From Bremia lactucae (Eukaryota; Oomycota; Peronosporomycetes; Peronosporales; Peronosporaceae): a DNA stretch of 64,000 bases. How positions within the stretch are numbered: the first letter of the stretch is position 1; the number at the start of each line of letters is the position of its first letter. Position numbers and translations under genes: made by a program. Below, one piece after another: positions 1 through 11,046 of this stretch. The stretch is taken from the NCBI RefSeq assembly GCF_004359215.1, contig NC_090610.1:3585470-3649469 (forward strand), in the 5' to 3' direction. The notes beneath the pieces were generated by a model. It was not told the origin of the DNA. It made no database searches and saw nothing but the letters and a program-made list of their open reading frames with translations.

Positions 1-1213
1 TTGAATGCGTGCACTATCCGCCACCCTCCTGTGGCCTTTCGCACACAGAAGGTCGGAGAGCTATGTGGGGAGGTTGACTCCCTTATATGGCCCGCCTTTA
101 CTCGATCGGTAAAGAATTTATCGATCGCAAGTACTTTTTCACGAGGCAGTGGCCACTGCTTCATGACACAGTACTTCGAGCCCGGTTTAAGCTCGATCTC
201 ATGTCGGTGCCTTAACCTTAGGCAACTCGCATATAACTGCTTCAGGGAATACATCCCTGAATTCTATTAAATCCTCGTATAGAGGATATCACTTGAGTGA
301 CCCCCAATATTGGGTAGTGTATCTTTAAATCCGAGTCTTCACACCGAGGACACTTTCGTCCATCGATGAGCTGCTGAGAACCCGTTCGTTCTCTGCAAAA
401 ATTACCGCTGACCGAATATCGATTACGTACTCGTCCTCTGTGACGAGTAAGCAGATCTGCTTGATTTTCCACCATGCAGTTCTCTAAAGAACCGCATAGG
501 TTCAAGGGTTGCTAATTGAGATATCTCCGAAGTTAACTTCGGGGGCGCATACAGATCAAGAGTTTAAGCGTCTACTCTTAATCCGTCATTAACCAAGACA
601 TTCAATGTCTCGGGTTTTTTTCTAGGATTTATCCACAGGCTACCGAGGGATGAATCCCTCGGGATCTAGAAGTCTAGTCACTTCAACATTAACTATTAGC
701 AAGTACGTGGGGCCATTTTTCCTCAACGTCTTCCGAATGTGATTGCGCTATCGCAGTCGGGTCCTCTACGGTCGACTCTCTACTCGACCTAGGATCATCG
801 TGATGTCCCTTTGGGGCAACCGGTAGACACCTTGAATGTTGCCCGCTAGGCGTACATTCATGTCTTAATTCACTCGACTTATTCGAGTGGTAAACCTTTG
901 GCGCTGCCTGTGCATTAGCACAGCCGCCGGCAGCTGACTCCACAGTATGATTAGTAATCTCACTGTGATCTTGTGCAATCGTACTAACGACCGTACCACA
1001 AGTGAGGCCATTGCACTCACTCGTAGTACATCCACACGCTTGTAGACGCCCCAAGACGTTCATCAGATGGCCATCTGATGAACAAGTGGCAGGCATCTTT
1101 ACGGATTGATGCTGCCAGCTGATCCTTGGCTCGTATTTTCTGAGCCAAGGTAAATCTAGGATGACATCAACTTTGTCATTTAAATCTAGTACGATGAAAA
1201 CATCATTGTACTG

Positions 1214-1429
1214 TCAATCTTTAAAAATGTAGTGAAATTTCGCGAAGCGTTTCATTACTGTTATCGATGCGCCTGTCGCTAGACGCACCGTCATCCCCGT
1301 TAGAGGGATGTCGCGCTTAACATATTTGAGCGTACGACCCTCTAGTGACTGGCGACAAATAAAGTTATTTGACTCCCAACAGGCCAAAAGGGCTCTAAGT
1401 GACAAAGCATTTGTCACTTTTAGCTTCAA
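1214..1429 (-). pseudogene. Retropepsin-like protease remnant of the gypsy element
   Basis: A 71-residue open piece in sense order after gag. It contains LLACWESNNFICRQSLE where an active retropepsin would have the D-S/T-G-A-S-N-F active-site loop, followed by a conserved-looking stretch ending in MTVRLATGASITVMKR. The catalytic Asp-Ser/Thr-Gly is replaced (CWE), so it would be inactive. The assignment comes from the residual SNNF context, the ATG loop and the position. It is moderately sure because no intact motif remains. Confidence 0.5.
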
Positions 1430-1551
1430 GGTGATAAGGGATACCTCATCGCAAGGTGCAGAGACACATTATGATTGTGAATCTGGAGCAACTCTCGTCA
1501 AGAGATTTGAAAAATCTCTTGAGGTTGCTGGATCAGAAGGGCGTTGCTCCC

Positions 1552-2525
1552 CTACTGACCCCGACCGTTTTTTGGCAGTCCGCCCCGTTGTTGCGATTTC
1601 GCAACAACGTCGGACCCGCGACCTTTGCCCTTTTTGGCATTCGGTCCATAATTACGTTCAGTACCTCTCGGTACTGGGCGTGGGGCACTGCACTCATGAG
1701 CGTAGTGTCCTAACTGTTGACAGCGATTGCATTTTTGCAATCGCTTATTGTTCGAAAAGCGAGGTTTATCGCTTTCGACATAAGAGAGGTCCATAGGTTC
1801 TGGACCTCAAAGCTCCTGTCGCCTTGGAGGACGATACGATGAAGAACTAGCTTGAGCCTGTTTCAAGCTAAAGTCCCCCTGTTCCACAACGGATATTGCT
1901 TCTTCAAGCGTAACCAGTTCCAAGCGAAACACGTGGGTCTTCACGAGACCATCCGTAAGACCTTGCATAAACACCGTAATCAACATGAACTGGGTACAAC
2001 TCGCTAAGAGTCGTATGTGCTGGGCACCGTGAACATCACGCTTGCCTTGCTTGAGTTTGAGACTCTGATCGAGCTCTCAACTCAGACCTAGGTGGTTCAA
2101 ACGTCTGTTTGAGTCGGGCTTCAAAAATTCTAGCGACCCAAAGACATATGGATCGCGCATCTTAAGGCCTAAAGCCCAAGTTTTGGTACGACCTGCCAAA
2201 TTTGATTGAGCAAATGCGACTTGCATTTGCTCGTCGACGATGCGACGAGCCCTTATGGCATCGTCCCTCGACGAACCATTTAAAAGGGAGTCTTCTTCGA
2301 CTTCCTATACTTAGAGATGTCAATCTTTAAGGTTTCCGGACGACGCGTGTGCGTCATTCCAGGCACAGGGGTCTGTACCTGTTGTAACCTCAACAGTTCT
2401 GCCTGTTGAGAGTCTTGCTGATTAAGCAAGGCTACCTTCTCTTTCGCCTCGTCAAGTTCATGTTGTATGAACTTGGCGATGGCTAAATGGAGGGCATCTC
2501 TGTCCAAATTGGACAGCATTGCCAA
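1552..2525 (-). pseudogene. Gypsy gag remnant with CCHC zinc knuckle
   Basis: Two open pieces survive. The first (2525 to 2280) has an N-terminal helical segment followed by RPETLKIDISKYR, a motif I associate with oomycete gypsy gag proteins. The second (1794 to 1552) has one CX2CX4HX4C nucleic-acid-binding knuckle (CNRCQQLGHYAHEC) followed by a basic tail. The frame between them is interrupted, so no full gag can be made. Gag would form the virus-like particle and bind element RNA. Identification rests on the knuckle, its place downstream of the LTR, and the protease-like segment that follows. Confidence 0.7.
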
Positions 2526-3048
2526 GATTGCATCGTTTCCTACGGTCGAACTTATTCGTTCGACCGCACTCTTTCTATGTCACTTAGAAAGGAGTAGCTT
2601 TCAGGGGAAACGTGATGCGTATTCCCACTATCATCTAACATGTCAATGTTTGATGAAGGAAATGTGGTCCTTGGACGGACTACAAAGTGCTACAAAGTAC
2701 TACCAGGTGTAACGGGGCACTACGACTTGTACTGCTTCAGTACAAGTCCACTTCGCACTGCTTCAGTTACGAGTGGTGCCTTACGTTATTTCACGTACAC
2801 TAGTACGTGCAGAGGAAGACTTCTCTTAAAGACAAGTAGCTTAAAGAGGGTTAAATGAAAACTGTATTAATATAATTAAGTATCTCTTCTTTTTATCTGT
2901 TACCTCTAACTTAATTATACACTAATACTAAACATGCAATTGAAATCTTATCTTATCTTATCTTATCTTATCTTATCTTATCACATCTTATCTCTCTCTC
3001 TCTTTTGTTTACATCTAAAGTTGATTAGTCTGCGGATAAATAGATATA

Positions 3049-5010
3049 CAGTAGAACCCCTCTAAAGTAATACGCTCTAAAGTAATAATACGTCCTAAGT
3101 AATAAAATTTCGTGGTCCCCAGTTGGGACTTAAGGTTAAAGTAATATATTGCCAAAGTAATAAAGTAATATTTTTTAAAGTCCCACTATTAGTAGACACA
3201 TACCCCAAAAGTAATATATAAAGTTGTATCGAAATTTTTTTTTTCAAATAACTATACTTCTTTTGCCGCTTTTGAGAGAAATTGATGGAGAGTGACTTGC
3301 TTCTTTCCAGTAATCTGTATCCTTTCAAAATCGTCCAAAACTTCATTCAGTTTCCTGTGAGTCGTGGAAGTATCACACTCCCTCTGCATGAAGTACAGTT
3401 TACACAACCTTATTGCATCAAGGACGTCCTTGGCTTTCACGGGGGCTCGCACTTCGCTATCATCCGCATCGGGAATCCCTCCTTCCACTTCTACAGGCAA
3501 AGACAATCCATGTTCTTCCATTGTTACTGCCACAATGTCTTCTACGTCAGGACTATAGGCGACCTCTCTCTCCAAGGGGTTGTTGAGGATGGCGTTGATG
3601 TCCATTGGATTGCGGTACAGTTGATCATTCTGTAACATCAGGTCATCTGCAACATTTGCGGGGGGTTCGGTTGCCCTAGCAGGAACTTGGATGTTCAAGC
3701 TTGATGTCCGAATTTTGCAGTGATTAAAACAATTACGAATAGTTTCCTTGGTCACCATATTCCAGGCCTCCACAGCCCACACCATCGCCTTCAAAACATC
3801 CACTTTTTTATGCGCTTCCACATTGTCAAGTGTTTCATCCAGCTCCAATGCTCTAAGCAAGTTGCGATTGAAATTTTCCTGTAAAAGGCCTTCAAAGTTC
3901 GAATAATGCCTGCATCACAAGGCTGAATTCGGGAAGTTGTGTTGGGCGGCAGGTAAAGGATCTTAACATTGGCCAGCTCCGGCAAGCTGTCAATTGGAAC
4001 ATGAGCAGGACAATTGTCCATAATCAGCAGCACCTGTCTTCTCCCCATCCTCCGATTAAACCATTGTAGCCATTCCAAAAACAATACACTGTTCATCCAA
4101 GCCTTCGGGTTTGCCCTGTAGTGGCAGCCAAGGTTCTGACGATTGATATTTTTGGGACAACGGGGATTCAAGTATTTCCCAATCACCCAAAGTGGGACAC
4201 GATCTGAGCCATCTCCGTTGGCACAAACAACAAAAGTTAGCCGTTCCTTGTGCTGCTTGCGGCCCTCCAGTTGCTTCGTTGCAAGTGAACGATCAGCCTT
4301 AAGTGAGGAGGCAATAAATTTTAGTATTTGAAGTTGCTTCCAAAGTGATTTCAACTGGCCCCGACATACCTGAAGTCGGTAAAACAAACCCGTTTCATCC
4401 ATATTGTAGATATCCTTCCATTCATACTGATCCAAAACTTCTCGAATTGCGGGTAAGGATTGCTCGAGTATCTCCATGTTAACCGAACCGCTCTCTCCAT
4501 GTCTCACTCGCTCTTTGATTCCATATCGAGCTTTGAACCTGTTCAACCAGCCATTGGAGAATTGAAACGTATTTGTGTCTTGATCGGGGTACAGTCTCTC
4601 CAAAAAAATCCTCCCCTTTTCTTTATAAAGTTCACCCGAGAGATCCATGACATCTTTGTAAGTTCGCACAAATTTGTAAAGTGCCTCTTCCATGAGAGGG
4701 TATTCTACAGTCTTCTGACGCTTCGCATCCATACAAATTTTTGCTCCGTCTCCTGCACCAGCTTTTTCACCTTGGGAGATCCAGTGCTCCTGCTGCTTGA
4801 GAATCTTGGAAATCGCAGCTTGACTGACAGTCATGCCAAATTTCTCTACCACCCATTGTGCAATATCCTTCTGTGTTCCACTGGTATCACGCTTCCTTTT
4901 ACTGATAGCTATGCGGATTTCATTAGTGATAGGAGCATGAGCAACCTTCAGGTGTGCTTTCGCCATTTTTTGTGTTAAGTTTGCAGTTCGTGATTACACG
5001 TAAGATAGGA
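3049..5010 (-). mobile_element. Pogo/Tigger-like DNA transposon, right terminus missing
   Basis: The left end starts CAGTAGAACCCCTCTAAAG directly after TATA, as expected for pogo/Tigger elements that insert at TA and begin CAG. It continues with several CTAAAGTAATA sub-repeats. The body carries a minus-strand transposase (3252-4966). No inverse copy of the left terminus is present before LTR sequence resumes at about 5016, so the right end is lost and the copy should be immobile. The element sits inside an older gypsy LTR and is therefore the younger insertion. Confidence 0.75.
3252..4966 (-). pseudogene. Pogo/Tigger-type transposase (CENP-B HTH, DDE), frameshifted
   Basis: The N-terminal 391-residue frame (4966-3791) starts with a CENP-B-like helix-turn-helix (KDIAQWVVEKFGMTVSQAAI). 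A second DNA-binding HTH follows (FQFSNGWLNRFKARYGI), then the DDE_1 catalytic core: first Asp in YNMDETGLFYRL, second in LLIMDNCPAHV, third in PPNTTSRIQPCDAG. After the third Asp the frame is lost near 3850-3890. The C-terminal domain continues in another frame (3860-3252), where LLRALELDETLDNVEAHKKV gives the expected continuation. All three catalytic acids remain, but a single-frame product is not possible unless the shift is a sequencing error or an unrecognised intron. Confidence 0.85.
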
Positions 5011-5371
5011 CGTCCAGAGGAAGACTTCTCTTAAAGACAAGTAGCTTAAAGAGGTTAAAATGAAAACTGTATTAATATAATTAAGTATCTCTTCTATCTA
5101 TCTGTTAACTCTAACTTAATTGAAAACTAATACTAAACATGCAATTGAAATCTTATCTTATCTTATCTTAAATATCTCATCTTTCTCTCTCTTTTGCTTA
5201 CGTCAGTTGATTGGTCTGCGGATAAATAGATATAATGGCCTATACCTATTTATGGATAAAAAATTTTAACATTACTATTTAAAATAATATCCTCCAAATA
5301 TTATCTACCTTTTAGTATATTTATTAACAACCTTTAAGTGTTAATTTCATGTAACGATACACCCCGTTACA

Positions 5372-8300
5372 TAATTCAGACCAACCACGTTAAAATTTAA
5401 CCGGTAGCACATCTTCCCCATGTCGTGTACGTGCAGCATTCGAAGCCACCTTGATGTCACTGTTGTCAGTGTAGATTAGCTAGCACTGAGGAAGCACTAA
5501 CAAATGGTGCGTCTTATCAGCTTTTATGCGTGCCCAGCGCTTAAGAGCTTTTTAAAGTTATATTTTAGGAATGTATTATAAGATAGTGCCGCGAATATTA
5601 AAACCACGAAGTGTTAATTGCTTGGGTGCAATTATGTTTATTCCACCTTTCAGCAAAAATCGAATAATATACGTATATAAACGCAAGAAAATAAAAAAAT
5701 CTTGGGAACCTCCTCCTGTTTTCGTAATTGAATAAATTCTACAAATTCATAATGAAAACATGAAACATTTTCGTGGTATGAGCCATCAATTTCATCGCAA
5801 AATTAAAAAATTATTTCTTTAGAAGCGTCTCTTTTGAGTCAATTACATTTAGGAGCCGGTATAGCCACACACCAGCGTAATGTAGCAACTTCTTGGTAAC
5901 TAAATTCATATTGAGAAACCTTTATGCAGGCCTTCCCAGCTTCAGTGGCTCGAAAGGCCTGCAAAAAGACTTCTCAATATTGGCGTAATAACTTTAATAA
6001 ATAGCAAAAATGCTCATTCAACAAAGAAATTACGCACGAAAACTGACTAAAACGGAAACATAAGGTAATTGTGCTCATATCGGGTACAAAAAGAGCACTA
6101 AGATTGACTTATTTGAAAGGTAAGCATGCACTACCGCAAAAGTTAGATAAAGTAAAATAAACTAAAGTTCATCGTTAGCTTAACCTCCTAAGACTACTAG
6201 CATTCATGCGCAAGAGAGCGCACGAATAATGGATCAGAATTCGTAAATATTAAATCAAAAGTGTGGCAAAATTGACCAGTTTCTAGGCCAAAAAGCTTTT
6301 CGATTATGAGAGTCTGCAGAAATTTTAATGTATTTTGCGTTCAACTCGCTGGTAATGTATATGCCCCCATCTAATTTAAGATTGTACTGACGGAGCACGT
6401 ATGTTTTGGCCGACGTGCGATTATTAACGTTTGATCGTTAAGGCTACGAATGCATCTCAAATTGTTGGCTCTCAATTTAAAAAACAGCTCCTCAGGTTAC
6501 AATTAATGCGACTTGGAGCGAAAATGTCGATATAAAGTTTGATATGAAACGACTAATGGCTGCAGGATCTTCGGTAGCTCATAGTGTATACCCTCGCCAT
6601 CATCCTACTAGGCATCTTTGATAAGAAACCTAGATACCACCCTAAGTCAATTCACTCTTCCGTTGCTCAATGCTTCCCGAGTTCACCGTAAGAGAGTAAA
6701 GTAAGCACCCACTAGAACAAGTGAATCGTAATTTCCGACGGTTGTCGGCATGCATGCGATTGCTGCATTCGCTTGTGTAAGCGCATAGCAGCGAAGACTG
6801 CCAGCCTTAAACAGGCCATTTTTCGCGATTCGCGACGAATGGTAAAGTCGAGTAAAGGAGTGAGTAGACTTGTCCAAGCGTTCTACAGCTGCTTAATGAC
6901 GATCGCATCGACTAATTGGAAAAGTTTGCACCTGTTGAGTCAACACTGAACCTCACGTCGGACAAGGTTCCGTAAAGAATGTTTGCGAGTCTAATCAAGT
7001 GGCTGCTCAGCGAGCTCACGGTCCACAAACTTCTGACAAACGGTACATTGTCCTCTGCGTGAGCCGTAGATTGTGGCAAGGAACATTCAAGTTTTTGGAA
7101 AGCAGCGATTAGCGACAGTAGCTCGGCCAACGCATTGATCATTACCGAGTGGTATTTCTGATACATGCAGCGCTGAGACGACACTTTGTCAGTCCCGGTT
7201 TTGTGAGATTATTTCGCGAGTTCTTTCGGAAGAAAAATTCAAGAGCTTTGAAGGCACGCAGGGTTGCGAGTGTCACTCTACGTTTAAGCTTTTTGATCAG
7301 TCAGCTTCTGCTAATTCTTCCAAATTGACTGGAATTAACATTGCTCGCAATTCTACACGACTTGGAAAGAGCCGAAGTACAATAGCAAAGTTCCGGTCTT
7401 TTAATGTATCACTTTCAGTGACAAGCTCGAATGGTTAGGTCGACTTCTTGTACTCGAAACCCATCTGATCAAAATCGGATTCATTGCCCCTTTTTATATG
7501 CACCTATGAGTTGACATTGTATCTTCAGATTAGATACCACACCTTCAGTACTGGACATGCAAGTCTTCGTTTCTTTCTCGAACAAAAAACTGCAAACTCC
7601 GTATGTGTGTTTGCTCCGGATTAACTTCATGAGCAGTACTGCAAGATAGGTCTGTGTGGACAAGTATTCAGCTCGCACCCCCCCCGCATGAAGAGAAAAG
7701 TCTGGATTTATAAAATCTGGCGTCATCAAGGCTCATCCAATTCTAACATCATTGGTGTTGAGTATCATAAACCAGGGCTAATCGCTTAGCGAGAATTCGT
7801 TCAACAAGCCTCAACACGACCTTTTCGATTACTGCATGGAAGGGCTGCTATCGAAGCCGCGCACGAGTTGGACATCCGTAAAATAGCGATGATTTACGCG
7901 ATCGAACGAAAATTGTGCTGCGTTTTCTGCGATTTACCGCGCACTTTTGTCCACTTGAATTAGAAAGCTTAAGCAAATAGCTTTGTAAAGTACATTTGTT
8001 TAGTGAAAATAGTTCTAAGGGCTTCTTATGTATAGGACAACCGCGCTAAGGATACTGGAAGCCTTATATCATTCTTAAATGACAAGTTCCAGCCGTATGT
8101 TTGGCTTTAGCCGTGTAGAAACGATTTCACCTACACTTTTTTTAACGTCATACAAACAGTCCTTTTAAACCGTCTCCTTCTACTGAATCTCACAATGCTA
8201 GCACCTCCAGTGCCATCGTGACATGGTCTCAACGCTTTCCAGCCACGTGCTTTCTAAAAATAATGTTAAACAACACGCTGGTGGCACTGGAAGTCATGTA

Positions 8301-8823
8301 AAAGCTATGAGTTAATCACAACGAACACTTTTCTGGCGCAAGTGGCACCAACCTGGGTGGAAAGGACAATGATTATTTCCTTAGAAAACAGGCGCAAGGA
8401 TCGATAGCAGCAGCCCTCGAATATATACACCAAGGCAGCTGTCGGAACATTCCACATGCACGGTAAAAGAAGAGGCAGTATATGCAGAACCCAGCCGAAC
8501 TGAACCGCTTCACCCGAGTCACATGTTAAATCATAGAGCGCAAAGGATTAAAAACCCTGCCGATCGAGGCAGTGACGTGCATTTGTCTGATCTGACGAAA
8601 CCGGAAAGTCCCAAAGTATCCTTTAAATTCGTGGTATACATTTCAGTAGAAATCAAAGTTCGGACCACGGTTAACCAATACGAAGAAGACGCTTACGGCA
8701 TCCGCGTGGGTTGTGAGATAAATTCGGCATCAACACTCGTTCTTGATAGTGAATTTGACTCGATCACGGCCAATCAATTCATTTTTAAACTTTCACACGC
8801 GTGCAACGAGCAAGAAATCGTCA
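5372..8823. other. Intergenic stretch without a recognised gene
   Basis: About 3.4 kb, AT-rich for the first 1.3 kb and more balanced afterwards. Only short open frames occur on both strands (for example minus-strand pieces around 6683-7184). None shows a domain, signal peptide with an effector motif, or paired splice sites that I recognise. A short frame just upstream of the FYVE gene (8523-8948) overlaps its 5' end in another frame and looks like a chance frame. I see no LTR termini here. Confidence 0.5.
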
Positions 8824-10338
8824 ATGCCATCGACGTTCTCGGCATTTGCGCCAGTGTCGCTTACTGGCTCTCAAGAGACCAGACTAGAATTAATGATGAA
8901 GCAACAAGTACAAGATGCCATCCTGGCTCGCTCGACTTGTTCGAGTAGCACTTTTGACTCGGAATGGCGTTTTGCAAGCTCCCTTGGACAGCTCAAAACG
9001 TACACACTTCGTGGCACCGATTCGTTCAATTCGACATCGTCGTGGGCCACAACACTCAAGAATAGCAAACGTGCTACTGCTGTCAGTATGGACGATCAAG
9101 AGAGTTCGTTATCCCACTTAAGTAATCAAAGCAGTGCTCAACGTCGTCGGAAACTCTTGTCCTTTTCACGCCGTACGTGTGGTGCCCCAAGTGGACGTCA
9201 AGATCCTCTTGATCCTCGTCCATCGCTCCAATCGTATCGCACAATTGGACGCGTTCAAGGCCATTATCGCGACATTGTAAATGTCTACATTGCTCCGACT
9301 TCGGCGGACTTTGTGCGGCAACAGAAGCTACTGTCCCCAGTCGTGCTGGATGGTGCAATTTTGCACACCATACGTGCGTCGAGAGACAGCTACTTTGGTA
9401 TCAAGTGGGTGGTTGAAAATTCCTTTGCTGGCAAGCGCGATATCTGTTTTGTCGAAATAGTCGGGTGTACGACGGATTCGAAAGGACAAGAGATTGGGTT
9501 CATTGCCATGGCGTCAATTGATATCCCGGAATGCCCCGAACTATCGACTTCAAGGAAACTCACGCGTGTACGTATGAAGCGCACGATCCTCGTGGCTCCA
9601 TCCATTGATACGCTAAAAGGAGCGTCTGACGTTTTTGTCATGGGGTCGAGTGAAACAAGCGAATCGTCGTTTGTGACGCACGCTCAGTACCGTCTGAATA
9701 TGGCGATTCTTAGCGACATTTCCCTCGTAATTGATTCTCAAAACATTGCGAAACAAACACTTGCGCCTATGAAGAACTGGATACCGGATGACAGTCGGTT
9801 ATCCTGTAGCATCTGTTGTCGCAAGTTCCACTTAATGTATCGCCGAAGGCACCACTGTCGCCTTTGTGGTGACGTCATTTGCAAAACGTGCTACGTTACC
9901 CGTGGTGTACGGACTGCAGATATGGAAGAAACTCGTGGCGTAGAAGCAATAGAGATTTGCCAGACGAAGTTCTGTGTGCGTTGTGTCATGGGTCTTCGAA
10001 CCACGGACAAACGTTTGACGATGTTGGCACGGCATTTAAACAACATGCTATTGCTACGAGTTGATCCTATTGATATGTCAGTGAGCAAAGCCGAGTCGGA
10101 ACCGACAATGCCAAGCTCTACCGTCACGTTCTTTAAACGTGGCTCGACTCATAAACATGCTTTAGATTTTTATCAATTTTACAAAAAATCACCATCGCAA
10201 GACCAAAGTCAAGAGATGGAGAATAATCAAGCGAATGGCACGAACGCCCGTGCATTCATTTCGGGGTATATGGTCTCCTATGGATCGGGTACTTCCTCGT
10301 CCTTTCGGACATCCCCAATCAAAGAACAATTTCTTTGA
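8824..10338 (+). CDS. START-like / FYVE zinc-finger protein
   Basis: Likely a 504-residue PI3P-binding endosomal adaptor. Residues about 44-312 resemble the START-like lipid-binding region common in oomycete FYVE proteins; it opens with EWRFASSLGQLKTYTLRG and includes AILHTIRASRDSYFGIKWVVEN and FIAMASIDIPECPE. Residues about 319-389 are a FYVE finger with the WxxD motif (WIPDD), CSICC, the basic RRRHHCRLCGD ligand motif, CKTCY and KFCVRC, so the zinc and PI3P sites look complete. The tail is Ser/Lys rich. The ATG at 8824 was chosen because the frame is closed at 8719 and this is the first in-frame ATG about 45 residues before the START region. An upstream exon cannot be excluded. Oomycetes have large families of this architecture with mostly unknown roles. 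Confidence 0.85.
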   Translation: MPSTFSAFAPVSLTGSQETRLELMMKQQVQDAILARSTCSSSTFDSEWRFASSLGQLKTYTLRGTDSFNSTSSWATTLKNSKRATAVSMDDQESSLSHLSNQSSAQRRRKLLSFSRRTCGAPSGRQDPLDPRPSLQSYRTIGRVQGHYRDIVNVYIAPTSADFVRQQKLLSPVVLDGAILHTIRASRDSYFGIKWVVENSFAGKRDICFVEIVGCTTDSKGQEIGFIAMASIDIPECPELSTSRKLTRVRMKRTILVAPSIDTLKGASDVFVMGSSETSESSFVTHAQYRLNMAILSDISLVIDSQNIAKQTLAPMKNWIPDDSRLSCSICCRKFHLMYRRRHHCRLCGDVICKTCYVTRGVRTADMEETRGVEAIEICQTKFCVRCVMGLRTTDKRLTMLARHLNNMLLLRVDPIDMSVSKAESEPTMPSSTVTFFKRGSTHKHALDFYQFYKKSPSQDQSQEMENNQANGTNARAFISGYMVSYGSGTSSSFRTSPIKEQFL

Positions 10339-11046
10339 AATCGCGTAAACTTAATTGTGACAGGAATGTGAATGGCGGGGCTCCGAGAATGCGTGAAACG
10401 ACACTGTGACCCGATAGAAGGGAACTGAAGGCGTAATGTTTGTGTGAGTCAGGAACAACTCGCCTACGAAGCTGCGATTGAAGCAACTGGGTGCAATTTG
10501 ATATCATTGGAAACGTCAAAATTTGCTGTATTATCGTTTAATACGAAGAAATAATTTAACTGAAAGATTGAGTACTTGCTACGCACTTTTATTTGTGTTC
10601 AAAAGTGTCATTTTCTTTCTCAAAACGTAAAAAAGGCTTTTTTTTAATTATGTAATTCAAAATGGCCTAACAGAGAGCGATGCCCACGGAGATAGAAGCA
10701 TCACAAACGGCATTACACAAACTTCTTGTGAAGCACTGCACTAACAACATTGGACAGCTGCATGTAATACAGTCGAGTGCTCGTCAGCCTAGTTGGATGA
10801 TAATGTCACTATCCTCTTGTTCAAATTGAAATCCTTTCCTTCAGAGCTAAGGCTCCGTATGTCATAAGACTGAGATTGCGCTCAAGTCCAGTGAGCCTCT
10901 AACCTAAGGGTCCCTACACTTGACACTTCCATCATCACTTTGGATAGCTGTTTTTCTAAACAGACAGACATTAAGGCGTACAAATGTATCATCGTCTGAA
11001 AACAACCATTTAAAAAAAAAAACAATTTCTATTCAAGACTTCATTT
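10339..11046. other. Convergent intergenic region
   Basis: About 0.7 kb between the 3' ends of the FYVE gene (+) and the ArfGAP gene (-). It contains A/T runs near 10610-10650 and 11010-11030 that could serve as polyadenylation regions for the two convergent genes. No gene or repeat is recognised. Confidence 0.5.

Larger units (their letters stand above)
1..2707 (-). mobile_element. Decayed Ty3/gypsy retrotransposon, 5' internal part
   Basis: This is the internal region of an LTR retrotransposon read on the minus strand, running off the left window edge. In sense order it holds a possible primer-binding site starting TGG at 2705, two bases after the LTR end, then a gag N-terminal segment, a CCHC knuckle and a retropepsin-like segment. 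All are in broken frames. Nothing recognisable is left in 1-690, where pol would follow. The order LTR-PBS-gag-protease matches Ty3/gypsy elements, and the LTR at 2708-5371 is its upstream LTR. Stop codons and frame changes show it is not autonomous. Confidence 0.75.
2708..5371 (-). repeat. 5' LTR of the gypsy element, interrupted by a DNA transposon
   Basis: Read on +, it begins TGTAACGGGGCAC at 2708 and ends ACACCCCGTTACA at 5371, giving the inverted TG...CA termini of an LTR. Related LTR sequence recurs at 32201-32508, and its end recurs at 60282-60327. The LTR is split by about 2 kb of pogo-like transposon starting at 3049. About 220-235 bp of LTR sequence (2811-3047) is repeated in direct orientation on the other side (5016-5233). 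A CTTAT-type pentanucleotide run lies near 2947-2990. Confidence 0.75.

Noticed and set aside
689..1096. 135-codon minus-strand frame in the gypsy remnant
   Set aside because: Low-complexity composition and no retroelement motif; likely a frameshifted linker after the protease relic, not a gene.
8523..8948. 141-codon frame upstream of the FYVE gene
   Set aside because: It overlaps the FYVE 5' coding region in another frame and carries no domain; the FYVE frame has its own ATG at a sensible distance from the START region.
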